Origin: Betaproteobacteria bacterium
GTDB lineage: Bacteria; Pseudomonadota; Gammaproteobacteria; Burkholderiales; SG8-39
DNA: 62,683 nucleotides
Direction: 5' to 3'
Assembly (NCBI GenBank): GCA_947482825.1
Contig: CANKMT010000019.1
Span: 1-62,683, forward strand
The notes under the pieces are model-generated. The model was not told the origin of the DNA, ran no database searches, and worked only from the letters and a program-made list of their open reading frames with translations. A program made the translations under genes and the position numbers. Shown piece after piece: positions 26,119-34,588 of the stretch. Every line of letters starts with the position of its first letter. Position 1 is the first letter of the stretch.

Positions 26119-26180
26119 ATCCTATTTTTTTCCGTTTTAGGAAAACACGAATGCCCGAGAGCCTCGCCGTTATTGAATCT
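26119..26180 (+). repeat. Intergenic repeat, copy D (diverged)
   Basis: TTTTTCCGTTTTAGGAAAAC parallels TTTTCCGTTTCAGGCAAGC of copy C, and GCCGTTATTGAATCTCCG parallels the copy C core GCGTCTTTATTGACTCTACG. It sits just downstream of the hcrB stop. Similarity is clear by eye but would need alignment to confirm. Confidence 0.4.
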
Positions 26181-26203
26181 CCGTACTTAAAAGTTCGACT
26201 TTC

Positions 26204-27223
26204 CTACAGCACCTGCCGCGCAATCCGCATCCGCGTCTCGCGCATGTCGTCCCCGCGCAGCTCGCGCAGCGCATAGCCCACGAAGGCCGACACGACATCC
26301 TTCCGCCAGTAGATGTCGAGGTCTGTGTTGTCCATTGGCTTGGCGACGTTCTGGGCCTTGGCGCCCGCTTCGGCAATGGCTTCATCGGTAAGCTTCTTTC
26401 CGATCAACGAATTGCCGGCCTTGGTGGCCAGCGGCCGCGAAGACACCGCGCCCAGCGCGATGCGCGCTTCCTCGACCGTGCCATCGCCCGCAAACTTCAC
26501 CGCGGCGGCCACGCCGAGCACCGGGAAATCGAAGGCCCCGCGGCGGCGCAGTTTCCAATAGGTGCTCTTCCAGCCCACCGAATCCGGCAGCGAAATCTCG
26601 GTGAGCACCTCGTCGGCGCGCCGCGTGATGTAGTCGATGCCGTCGTTCTTGTAGAGGTCGGCGAGCAGCACTTCGCGTTCGCCCTGCGTCGAAACCAGCT
26701 TCACGTTCGCACCAAGCGAGATCAGCGCCGGCGCCGTGTCGGTCGACGAGACGGCGAGGCAGCGCTTGCTGGCGGTGGCCACCCAGCAGATGTCGCCTTC
26801 GGACTTCATGCAGAAGTCGATCGCCTTCCTCCACTCGTAGTTCTGGTTGAGGTAGGTGCAGCGCGTGTCGAGGCACAGGTTGCCGCCGAGCGTGCCCATG
26901 TTGCGCAGGTGCACGGTGGCGACCTGCGCGGCCGCCTGGTAGAGGCCCGTGTAAGCACCGCGAACCTTTTGGGAGTCGACGATTTCGGTCAGCGAAAGCC
27001 CCGCGCCGAGCCGGAGGCCGGAACCATTGGAAACCTTCTTCAGTTCGTCCACGCGGCGTAGCGACACCAGCGTCTTCGGCGCCTGGTGGCGGCGCTTCAT
27101 GTTCGGCACCAGGTCGGTGCCGCCGGCAATCAGCATCGCGTTCGGGCCTTCGCCGGCAAGGATCTTCGCGGCCTCGGCCACCGATCGCGGCGAATGAAAG
27201 CCGAACCACGGCAGGCGCATCAT
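26204..27223 (-). CDS. hcrB: 4-hydroxybenzoyl-CoA reductase, beta (FAD) subunit with extra 4Fe-4S cluster
   Basis: A 339-residue FAD subunit of the xanthine oxidase family. FAD-binding motifs LIAGGTDLVPNMK and RNMGTLGGNLC are present. Between them and the second half is a roughly 40-residue insertion with C122, C138, C146 and C155, the loop that holds an additional 4Fe-4S cluster in 4-hydroxybenzoyl-CoA reductase of Thauera and distinguishes it from ordinary xanthine dehydrogenases. The enzyme removes the phenolic hydroxyl of 4-hydroxybenzoyl-CoA to give benzoyl-CoA, using low-potential electrons. The first of two ATG codons (27221-27223) overlaps the hcrA stop. Last gene of hcrCAB. Confidence 0.9.
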   Translation of the reverse strand: MMRLPWFGFHSPRSVAEAAKILAGEGPNAMLIAGGTDLVPNMKRRHQAPKTLVSLRRVDELKKVSNGSGLRLGAGLSLTEIVDSQKVRGAYTGLYQAAAQVATVHLRNMGTLGGNLCLDTRCTYLNQNYEWRKAIDFCMKSEGDICWVATASKRCLAVSSTDTAPALISLGANVKLVSTQGEREVLLADLYKNDGIDYITRRADEVLTEISLPDSVGWKSTYWKLRRRGAFDFPVLGVAAAVKFAGDGTVEEARIALGAVSSRPLATKAGNSLIGKKLTDEAIAEAGAKAQNVAKPMDNTDLDIYWRKDVVSAFVGYALRELRGDDMRETRMRIARQVL

Positions 27224-29697
27224 GAGGCGACCGCCTGTTTCCTGTCCGCGGGCTTGGTCTCGTTGCCGTCGCCGCCCTCCCACGGTGTCTTCACATAGAC
27301 CGGCTTTGGGTACGGCACCTGCGGGAAATGATCCGGGCCGACACGCGGCGCCTCGCCCTTGGCCTTGAGTTCGAGCGCGCGCAGCACCTTGTCCGGCGTG
27401 ATCGGGATTTCGTCGATGCGAACGCCCACTGCGTCGTAGATCGCGTTCGCCACTGCGGGCATCACCGGCAGCAGCGGCCCCTGCCCGACTTCCTTGGCGC
27501 CGAACGGGCAGTTGGGATCGGGGTCTTCCACCAGGTAGGTGAACACCTCGGGCATGTCGAGCGACGTGAGGCTCTTGTACTCGAGCATGGAGGGGAATTT
27601 GTGCACCAGCGCATGCGACATTTTGGCGGGCAACCGGCGGAAGATCTGCTCTTCCATGAGCGCTTCGCCCAGGCCCATGTAGATGCTGCCTTCCACCTGG
27701 CCTCGCGCGAGCACCGGGTTCACCGCGCGGCCGATGTCGTGTGCCACCCAGATTTTCGGCACCGTCACCCAGCCGGTGTTCTGGTCGACTTCCGCCTCGA
27801 CCACCACCGCCGTATACGAATACGCAGGCGAAGGGCCGACGCCGGCGCCCTTGAAGCGTCCCGGCGCACGCGGCGGCGAATACGAGCCGACCGTGCCGAG
27901 CGTTCCGTACTTGGTCTCGGCAAAGACGATCGCTTCGGCGAACGTCATGCCCTTGGACGGATCTTCGGAAAGGAATACGCGGCCCTGCGCCATCACGAGG
28001 CGCTCGGGCGAACATTCCAGTTCGTGCGAGGCCGCGTCGACGATCATCTCGCGCAGGCGCTCGGCGGCCTGGATCGCCGCATGGCCCATCATCACGGTGA
28101 CGCGGCTCGAATACGAACCCAGGTCCACGGGCGTGAGGGCGGTGTCGCCGGTGACCAGGCGCACGTCGAACGCATCGATGCCAAGCACCTCGGCCACGAA
28201 AGCCGCCAGCATGTCGTCCGAGCCCTGCCCGATCTCAGTCGCCCCGCAGAACACCGTGACCTGCCCGCTGCGGTCGGCGAGTATCTGCACGCCCGATTGC
28301 GGCATCTTGTTCCAGTAGATCGGCAGCCCCGCTCCGCACAGGTACGACCCGCAAGCGATGCCCACGCCGCGCCCGGGCGGAAGCGTCGCCCGCTTGTTGT
28401 TCCAGTCCGAGTGCTCGACCACCAGCCGGATGCATTCCTCCAGCCCGATCGTGCCGATCTTGAGCCAGTTGGCGGTGAGCGAATCGGGCTTGGCCACCAT
28501 GCCCAGGCGCAGTTCCGCCGGATCGCGGCCGAGCTTTTCGGCGATCTTGTCGAGTTGCACCTCCTGGCCGAAGCGCGGCTGCGGCGTGCCGTGCCCGCGC
28601 TTGGGGCCGCAGGGCGGCTTGTTGGTGAACGTGCGGCAGGCATCGAATTTGTAGCGCGGCAGCTCGTAGGTCACCGTTTGCAGCGCACCGGTGTAGAAAG
28701 TGCTCGCCACTCCGTAAGAGCCGTAACCGCCTCCGTCCAGCAGCGTCTGTAGGTGCATGCCGGTGAGCTTGCCGTCCTTGGTCACGCCGGTCTTCATCTT
28801 CATGAGCACCGGGTGGCGGCCGCGGTGCATGTAGAACACCTCTTCGCGCGTCAGGCAGATCTTGACCGGCCGGCCGAGGATCATCGAGGCGCGCGAAACC
28901 ACGATCTCGTGGTTGTGCAGGTCGCACTTGCCGCCGAAGCCGCCGCCGTTCGGGCACGCGATGACTCGAATGTGGGCAGCCGGGATGCGCAGCGCGCGCG
29001 CCAGCGCCCGGTGGATGTAGTGCGGCACCTGTGTGGAGGACCACAACGTGAGCTTGCCTTCGCCGTCGGGCGCGGCCACCGATGCGTGCTGCTCCAGGGG
29101 CAGGTGCGTGTTGCCCTCGAAGAAGAACAGGTCCTCGAAAACGTGGTCTGACCCCATTAACGCTTCGTCCACATCGCCGAACTCGAACGCCTGCAGGCGG
29201 TGGATGTTGCCCTGCTCGCCGTAGTCGTGGATGCGGGGTTCCGGGTTCGCCAGCGCGTCTTCGGCCGACGAGACGGTGTTGAGGAGTCTGTACTTGACCT
29301 CGATCAGCCGGGTCGCTTCGTCTGCGGTCTGCTCGTCGCGCGCTATGACCGCCGCAACCGGGTCGCCCACATAGCGCACGCGCTCGTTGGCGAGCGGGTA
29401 TTCGTCCTGCGTGACCGGCAGGATGCCGTAGCTGATCGGAAAATCCTTGCCGGTGAGCACAAGGTGCACGCCCGGGTGGGCCGAGGCCTTCGTGAAATCG
29501 ATCGATTCGATCACCGCGTGCGGATGCGGGCTGCGCAGGAGTTTGCAATGCACCATGCGTGGGAGCACCACGTCGTCGGCGAATTTGGTCAGCCCGGTGA
29601 CTTTTGCGCGGCCATCGACACGGCGGCGCGGCTTGCCGATGGTGTCGAAGCGCCTGCGCGTCCGCATTTTTTCCGACGGGTTCCCGGGCGCGTTCAT
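27220..29697 (-). CDS. hcrA: 4-hydroxybenzoyl-CoA reductase, alpha (molybdenum) subunit
   Basis: An 825-residue molybdopterin subunit of the xanthine oxidase family. The N-terminal GKPRRRVDGRAKVTGLTKFADD, the CPNGGGFGGKCDLHN loop, GATEIGQGSD and the C-terminal GAKEVGQGP stretch are visible. In xanthine oxidase-type enzymes the last motif carries a catalytic glutamate (GVGE); here that position reads Q739. The protein is about 50 residues longer at the C-terminus than I expect for HcrA. I chose the ATG at 29695-29697, overlapping the hcrC stop by 4 bp; the longer frame upstream is a shadow of hcrC. The combination with the HcrB-specific cluster loop next door sets the assignment. Confidence 0.88.
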   Translation of the reverse strand: MNAPGNPSEKMRTRRRFDTIGKPRRRVDGRAKVTGLTKFADDVVLPRMVHCKLLRSPHPHAVIESIDFTKASAHPGVHLVLTGKDFPISYGILPVTQDEYPLANERVRYVGDPVAAVIARDEQTADEATRLIEVKYRLLNTVSSAEDALANPEPRIHDYGEQGNIHRLQAFEFGDVDEALMGSDHVFEDLFFFEGNTHLPLEQHASVAAPDGEGKLTLWSSTQVPHYIHRALARALRIPAAHIRVIACPNGGGFGGKCDLHNHEIVVSRASMILGRPVKICLTREEVFYMHRGRHPVLMKMKTGVTKDGKLTGMHLQTLLDGGGYGSYGVASTFYTGALQTVTYELPRYKFDACRTFTNKPPCGPKRGHGTPQPRFGQEVQLDKIAEKLGRDPAELRLGMVAKPDSLTANWLKIGTIGLEECIRLVVEHSDWNNKRATLPPGRGVGIACGSYLCGAGLPIYWNKMPQSGVQILADRSGQVTVFCGATEIGQGSDDMLAAFVAEVLGIDAFDVRLVTGDTALTPVDLGSYSSRVTVMMGHAAIQAAERLREMIVDAASHELECSPERLVMAQGRVFLSEDPSKGMTFAEAIVFAETKYGTLGTVGSYSPPRAPGRFKGAGVGPSPAYSYTAVVVEAEVDQNTGWVTVPKIWVAHDIGRAVNPVLARGQVEGSIYMGLGEALMEEQIFRRLPAKMSHALVHKFPSMLEYKSLTSLDMPEVFTYLVEDPDPNCPFGAKEVGQGPLLPVMPAVANAIYDAVGVRIDEIPITPDKVLRALELKAKGEAPRVGPDHFPQVPYPKPVYVKTPWEGGDGNETKPADRKQAVAS

Positions 29698-30185
29698 GCC
29701 GGCACCTTCGCTTCCTTCATTCGCCGCGCTGCCTCTTCGATCGATTCGTAGATTTGCTGGTAGCCGGTGCAGCGGCACAGGTTGCCGGAAATCGCCTCGC
29801 GGATCCTCTCGCGCGAGGGCTCTGGCTCTTTCTCGAGCAGCGCCTTGGCGGTCATCAGGATGCCCGGCGTGCAGTAGCCGCACTGCGCGCCGCCGAGGTC
29901 CGCGAAGGCCGCCTGCAGGGGATGCAGCACCGATCCATTCGCGAGACCTTCGACCGTCTCGATCGCGCGGCCTTCGCATTCCACCGCCAGTTCCAGGCAG
30001 GCGAGCAGCGGCTGGCCATCGACCAGCACCGCGCAGGCGCCGCATTCGCCGAGCTCGCAGCCGTGCTTGGTCCCGGTGAGGTTCAGGTCCTCGCGCAACA
30101 CCTCGAGCAGGGTTTTGTACGGCGCGAACGAGACTTGCTGCGCCTCGCCGTTGACCTGCAGCGTCCTGTGGACGTTCTTCATCAT
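29694..30185 (-). CDS. hcrC: 4-hydroxybenzoyl-CoA reductase, gamma (2Fe-2S) subunit
   Basis: A 163-residue iron-sulfur subunit. The plant-type 2Fe-2S cluster is held by C43, C48, C51 and C63 (GCELGECGAC), and the second cluster by C102, C105, C137 and C139 (CGYC and CRC). This is the standard small subunit of xanthine oxidase-type enzymes. Three ATG codons lie close together; the one at 30183-30185 has the best spacing to AAAGAGGG. First gene of hcrCAB; the TPR-oxygenase gene ends 13 bp upstream, so they may be one transcript. Confidence 0.9.
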   Translation of the reverse strand: MMKNVHRTLQVNGEAQQVSFAPYKTLLEVLREDLNLTGTKHGCELGECGACAVLVDGQPLLACLELAVECEGRAIETVEGLANGSVLHPLQAAFADLGGAQCGYCTPGILMTAKALLEKEPEPSRERIREAISGNLCRCTGYQQIYESIEEAARRMKEAKVPA

Positions 30186-30198
30186 GGGCATCCCTCTT

Positions 30199-32055
30199 TC
30201 AGGCGGACGGCGCGCCGTAGACAAAGGTCACGTTGATCCGGCGGTTCTCAAACCCTTCGGCAAACTTGAAGGCATCGGACTCGTGCAGCAGCGACGAATC
30301 GAAGAGCACCGCGCGGTTCGCGCGGTACGCCACCTTGATCGCCTTTGCACCCACGGAGGTGAGGTGCGCGCGAATGTCTTCCTCGCGGGGCGCGAAACGC
30401 TCGACGCTCCAGCGCTCCGGTGCCCTTGCAGCGTAGAGCAGCAGGCCGCCAGATTCCGGGTCGAGGTTGGCCGAATCGGGCGTGACCCAGAAATTGAGGC
30501 TCACCGCGCCCGCATCCGCGTGCACGCCGATGCCGGTAAACAGCGAGTCGTAGCTGTAGGCCCACATCCCCTGGAGCGGCCGGTCGCGCAGGACGCGGGG
30601 TAGACTCGCGCGCAGGTCTTGCGCGATGCCAAGCAGCAGGCGGCCGGCAAACCCGTCGGCCATGCTCGCCCCGAGGAATCCGCCCTTGAGGTCGTTCCAG
30701 ACCGTGCTCTCGAGGCAGAAGGCGCGCAGCGCCTCGAGCGCCTGCGGCGAGAGCAGTTCATCGATGACCGCATGGCGGGGCTCCGCGGCAAGGTATCGGT
30801 CTTCCACCTCGCCCCACGCGACCCTGGCGTTCGCCAGCGGTCCCTGGGGCGGCGCGGGATCCGGCGCATGGAACGGCATCTTGTACGTGGCCGCCAGGAG
30901 CGGATAGCGCTCCGGCGGAAGCGCCACCATGTCGAAGATCGGGGCGGGCAGATGCTTGTCGAAAACGGCGCGGCGGTACTCCGCAGCCACGGAACCGAAC
31001 TCGGCGCCAAGCAATTGCTTTTCGCGCAGGTAGTCCAATTGTTCGATGTCGTGCTTGAGCTTGAAGCGGGCGGTCGCCCAGTCCGGCGAAGCGATATCCC
31101 TTGCCAAGGGCGCCGCCACCCGCGCTTCCAGGGTGCCGGGCGCCCATGGTTCGCCGCGGACCGAATTGCGGGCGCCCAGGATCAGCGCGGCCGCTTCGTC
31201 GATGCGCCCTTGCGCCATCCGCACGAGGCCGAGGTTCCACTGCACGAACGAAGACGCCGGGTCCAGTCCATGCGCCTTGCCCAGCAGGCGGCCGGCTTCC
31301 CCCGTGTTGCCGAGGTCGCGCGCGCAAAGGCCCGCCATGCAAAGGGCATCGACGTTGGCGGGCTCGGCCTCGACCGCCTCCAGGTAGGTCTTGAAGGCTT
31401 CTTCCGGGCGCAGCAAGTCCTGGTAGACCGCGGCAAGCGGCAGCAGGATCTCGGCGCGTTGGCCGAACTTCGCGATAAGCGCGCGGAACTCATCGACCGA
31501 CTTCTCGAGTTCGCCCGCGCCCACGCGCGCCCGCGCGGCTTCGAGCAACGGCTCGAGCGACTCCGGCTGGAGGGCCTGCCATTGGGCGCATAGTTCGAAG
31601 CGCTCCCCAAACGCACGCAAGCGCGTGGCGTTGGCCAGCGCGCCGGGAATGATCTTGAGCGCGTCTTCGCCGCGCCCGGCGGCCGCCAGCACGCGCACGA
31701 GGATGAGCCCGGCTTGCGGCTCGAGCCGGCCGAGCGCATAGGCCCGCTCGGCGTGGCCTAGCGCCTCGGCGAGATCCCCTTCTTCGAGGCAGTAACCTGC
31801 GCGCGCCGCCCAGACCAGCGCGTTGCCGGGCCGTGCGGCGCAGGCGCGTTCGATCAACGCAAGGCCCGCCCCCGCTTTCGCGCGCTCGATGAGCGCCGCG
31901 TCCGTGACCTTGCCGGTAATCCATCCCAGCATGAAATCGCGGTCCTCCTTCGCGATCGGCTTTTGCTCGCGCCGCCCGCCGCCGGCGATCTTCTCCATGC
32001 GGCGCTCCAGCTTTTCCTTGAGGCTGCCGAGCCTGCGCCGGAATGCGATCAGCAT
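30199..32055 (-). CDS. TPR protein with a C-terminal 2-oxoglutarate/Fe(II) oxygenase domain
   Basis: A 618-residue protein. Residues 60-330 contain tetratricopeptide-like repeats (for example ALVWAARAGYCLEEGDLAEAL and ANVDALCMAGLCARDLGNTG). The C-terminal 150 residues resemble the prolyl 4-hydroxylase-type 2-oxoglutarate oxygenases: H512-x-D514 in GIGVHADAGAVSLNFW, H591 in DSSLLHESD, and an arginine in NRRINVTF. Such proteins probably hydroxylate proteins or glycan-related substrates; its link to the neighbouring hcrCAB is positional. It overlaps the TetR gene by 7 bp, so the TetR promoter likely drives TetR, this gene and hcrCAB together. Confidence 0.8.
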   Translation of the reverse strand: MLIAFRRRLGSLKEKLERRMEKIAGGGRREQKPIAKEDRDFMLGWITGKVTDAALIERAKAGAGLALIERACAARPGNALVWAARAGYCLEEGDLAEALGHAERAYALGRLEPQAGLILVRVLAAAGRGEDALKIIPGALANATRLRAFGERFELCAQWQALQPESLEPLLEAARARVGAGELEKSVDEFRALIAKFGQRAEILLPLAAVYQDLLRPEEAFKTYLEAVEAEPANVDALCMAGLCARDLGNTGEAGRLLGKAHGLDPASSFVQWNLGLVRMAQGRIDEAAALILGARNSVRGEPWAPGTLEARVAAPLARDIASPDWATARFKLKHDIEQLDYLREKQLLGAEFGSVAAEYRRAVFDKHLPAPIFDMVALPPERYPLLAATYKMPFHAPDPAPPQGPLANARVAWGEVEDRYLAAEPRHAVIDELLSPQALEALRAFCLESTVWNDLKGGFLGASMADGFAGRLLLGIAQDLRASLPRVLRDRPLQGMWAYSYDSLFTGIGVHADAGAVSLNFWVTPDSANLDPESGGLLLYAARAPERWSVERFAPREEDIRAHLTSVGAKAIKVAYRANRAVLFDSSLLHESDAFKFAEGFENRRINVTFVYGAPSA

Positions 32056-32765
32056 GACTTTGCCCGCCTTGAGATGGTTGAGGCGACCGGTGCCCTGGCC
32101 GTTGCTTTTGAAGAGTGGCGCGCATATGACGACAGTCCGCGAACAAGGTACTCGGGCAGCGCGCGGGCGATCTCGGCGACCGTCTGCGCGCCGTCGGGCC
32201 GGTACCAGCGCGCGGTCCAGTTCACCGCGCCGAGCATTGCGCGCGTGACGAGGGCCGCGTCGCAGGGCGCGAACTCGCCGCGCTTCACGCCCTTTGCGAC
32301 CAGTGCGCGCACCGATCGTTCGTAGGCGTCGCGCTTGTCCACTATCTGCTGGCGCAGCTTGTCCGGGAGCGCCTCGACTTCGAGGTGCGCCGTAGCACCC
32401 TCGAGTTCGTCGAGCGTGCAGTGCAGATGCGCCGCGAGCACCGAGCGAAGCTGCTCGGCGACGGGCGCCGCGGTCGCACGCGCCGATTCCACCGCCGCAT
32501 GCATCTGCTCGAGCGTACGGTGCTGGCAAAAGTACAACAGCTCGTCCTTGCCCTTGAAATAGTAGTAGAGGTTGCCGGGCGAGAGGTCCGCCTCCTCGGC
32601 GATCTCGCGCATGCCTGCCGCCGCAACCCCGCGGCGGCGGAACACGCGGGCCGCGGCGCGCAGGATGTCGAGGCGCCGCGCCTCGCTCTTGCGCCGCGAG
32701 CGCTCGGAGCTGCCCGCGGGCAGGCGGCGCCCGGAATCCGAACCAAGATTCAGAATTTGAACCAT
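32049..32765 (-). CDS. TetR-family transcriptional regulator
   Basis: A 238-residue regulator. The helix-turn-helix is within residues 30-85: LDILRAAARVFRRRGVAAAGMREIAEEADLSPGNLYYYFKGKDELL. A ligand-binding helical domain follows, ending in a poorly conserved tail. I chose the ATG at 32763-32765, which lies at the centre of an inverted repeat (32753-32776) that is very likely its own operator. It heads a tight run with the TPR-oxygenase and hcrCAB, so it probably represses 4-hydroxybenzoate breakdown in the absence of a CoA-thioester ligand; the ligand is inference. Confidence 0.9.
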   Translation of the reverse strand: MVQILNLGSDSGRRLPAGSSERSRRKSEARRLDILRAAARVFRRRGVAAAGMREIAEEADLSPGNLYYYFKGKDELLYFCQHRTLEQMHAAVESARATAAPVAEQLRSVLAAHLHCTLDELEGATAHLEVEALPDKLRQQIVDKRDAYERSVRALVAKGVKRGEFAPCDAALVTRAMLGAVNWTARWYRPDGAQTVAEIARALPEYLVRGLSSYARHSSKATARAPVASTISRRAKSC

Positions 32766-32776
32766 TGTTCGAATTC
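32753..32776. promoter_or_regulatory. Operator-like inverted repeat over the TetR start codon
   Basis: GAATTTGAAC (32753-32762), four bases, then GTTCGAATTC (32767-32776): nine of ten positions pair. The four-base spacer and the TetR start codon coincide. Size and symmetry are typical for TetR-family operators, and the position suggests autorepression by blocking transcription or initiation. Confidence 0.7.
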
Positions 32777-32838
32777 TAGGCCGGGCCGGGGTTCCCGGCA
32801 ATGGCCGCCCTGCCGGCCCTGCCCCATCGGGCGGTGTC

Positions 32839-33600
32839 TCAGGCCGGCGCTTCGCGCACCACCCGGTTGGCCAGCACGCCGATGGCGCTGTTTTCCATTT
32901 CGACGAGGTCGCCCGCCTGGAGTGCCGGCACGGTCGGCCCGTCGCAGCCGAACCAGACCACGTCGCCCGGATGCAGCGTCATGTAACGCGACATGCGCGC
33001 GAGGTAGTGCGCGACCCCGAAAATCATGCCGCCGGTGTTGTAACGCGACACGGTCTTGCCGTTGACGCGCACGTCGATCACCTGGTTCATCGGGTCCAGA
33101 CCATCCGCGATCCACGGGCCCATGGGCTTGAAGGTGTCCGAGTTCTTGGCCCGCCAGAGCGTGCGGTCGCTTTTTTGCCAGGCCCGCTCGCTCACGTCGT
33201 TGCCGAGCGTATAGCCGGCCACGCAGTCCAGAGCATTCGCCTCCGAGAGGTCGCGGGCCCGCTTGCCGATGACCGCGACCAGTTCACCCTCATAGTGGAC
33301 CGGCCCCGTCGAGTCTGCCGGGATCACGATCTCCGCGCCGCTGCCGATGAGCGCGTTGTTCGAGCGGTAGCCGATGTCCGCTTGCGCCGGCACCTTGTAG
33401 CTGCTGCCCGAGTGGGCGTTGGCCCATTCCACGTGGGCGCGGAAATTGAGTCCCGCCGCGTAGAAGTTTCCGGGAATCACCGGCGGCAGGAGCTTCGTGC
33501 CGGCGAGCGGGAAGCGCCGTCCGCCGTGCCCGACGACCTCGCCGCCTTCGAGGCGCACATCGACCGCGTGCCCCTCCAGCTCTATGCGCCCCCACTTCAT
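32839..33600 (-). CDS. Fumarylacetoacetate hydrolase family protein
   Basis: A 253-residue member of the FAH superfamily, whose enzymes cleave or decarboxylate beta-keto acids and hydrate dienoic acids in aromatic catabolism. The metal-binding residues are H102-x-E104-x-E106 (VHYEGELVAVIG), and GYTLGNDVSERAWQ and GDVVWFGCDG are other family stretches. It is the last gene of the six-gene operon that starts with the TAXI receptor at 39644, and follows the Bug gene by 10 bp. It is convergent with nothing and separated from the TetR operator by 62 bp. Exact reaction unknown. Confidence 0.9.
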   Translation of the reverse strand: MKWGRIELEGHAVDVRLEGGEVVGHGGRRFPLAGTKLLPPVIPGNFYAAGLNFRAHVEWANAHSGSSYKVPAQADIGYRSNNALIGSGAEIVIPADSTGPVHYEGELVAVIGKRARDLSEANALDCVAGYTLGNDVSERAWQKSDRTLWRAKNSDTFKPMGPWIADGLDPMNQVIDVRVNGKTVSRYNTGGMIFGVAHYLARMSRYMTLHPGDVVWFGCDGPTVPALQAGDLVEMENSAIGVLANRVVREAPA

Positions 33601-33610
33601 GCGGCGACGC

Positions 33611-34588
33611 TCATTCGGGCTTCACGCCCGAGGCCTTGATCACTTGCGCCCAGCGCTCGTAATCCTTGCGCAGGAACGCGGCGTACTCCGCCGGGCTGTC
33701 GGCCACGGTGATTGCACCCAGTTGCTTCATGCGCTGCAGCGTCTCGGGCTTCGCGAGCGACTTGCGCATCTCGGCGCTGAGCTTGTTGACGATTGCGGGC
33801 GGCGTGCCGCCCGGTGCGAGCAGGCCGACCCACGGCGCGGTCGCCTCGAAACCGGTGAAACCGAGTTCGCCCATGGTCGGCACGCCGGGGAAATCCGGAT
33901 GCCGCGCGATCGCGCCTACGGCGAGCACCTTGAGTTTCTTCGCCGACACCAGATCGGCGATGCCGATGATCGGGTAGAACATGTAGGTCACGCGGCCGGA
34001 CATGACTTCGGCAAGCGCCGGCGCGTTGCCCTTGAACGGGACGTTGATCATTTTCGTCCCGGTGAAGTTTTCCAGCATCGCGCCCGCAAGGTGCGCGGAG
34101 GCGGCATGACCCGCGGTCCCGTAGCTCACCTCGCCGTTCTTCGCCTTCGCGAGCGCGACCAGGTCCTGCATCGAGTTGAGCCTGGTTTCCGGGCTGGTCA
34201 CCACCACCAACGGCAAAAGTGCCGCGTTGCTGATCGGCGCGAAATCCTTGAACGGGTCGTACTTGACCTTGTTCTCGAGCAGGATCGCGTTCACGAGCAG
34301 GGACAGCGAGGAGAACAGCAGCGTGTAGCCGTCGGGCGCCGAGCGCGCCACGAACTCCGTTGCGATGATCGCATTTGCACCCGCGCGGTTCTCGACCACG
34401 AACGACTGCCCGAGCGAGGCCGTAAGGTCCTGCGCGACGATGCGCGCGATCACGTCCGTGGGGCCGCCGGCGCCGAAGCCGACGATGAACTTCGCGGGCT
34501 TGGAAGGGAACTCCTGCGCCTGTGCAACCGTCGCCGAAAATGCGGCCCAAAGCGCGAACGCGAGCGCGCCGAGCGGGGTTCTTTTCAT
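33611..34588 (-). CDS. Bug/TctC-family periplasmic substrate-binding protein
   Basis: A 325-residue Bug receptor with a signal peptide ending near VAQAQ (residue 25). Signatures: VGFGAGGPTDVIARIV, RSAPDGYTLLFSS and NVPFKGNAPALAEVMSGRV. Its ATG overlaps the stop of the TauD-like gene by 4 bp. It is the second Bug gene in this operon, which already has a TAXI receptor and a fused TRAP permease. Ligand unknown. Confidence 0.92.
   Translation of the reverse strand: MKRTPLGALAFALWAAFSATVAQAQEFPSKPAKFIVGFGAGGPTDVIARIVAQDLTASLGQSFVVENRAGANAIIATEFVARSAPDGYTLLFSSLSLLVNAILLENKVKYDPFKDFAPISNAALLPLVVVTSPETRLNSMQDLVALAKAKNGEVSYGTAGHAASAHLAGAMLENFTGTKMINVPFKGNAPALAEVMSGRVTYMFYPIIGIADLVSAKKLKVLAVGAIARHPDFPGVPTMGELGFTGFEATAPWVGLLAPGGTPPAIVNKLSAEMRKSLAKPETLQRMKQLGAITVADSPAEYAAFLRKDYERWAQVIKASGVKPE

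Noticed and set aside
27220..30045. hcrA starting at 30045 with a 941-residue product
   Set aside because: The first 116 residues lie inside hcrC in another frame. The start at 29697 gives the family N-terminus and an ATGA overlap.
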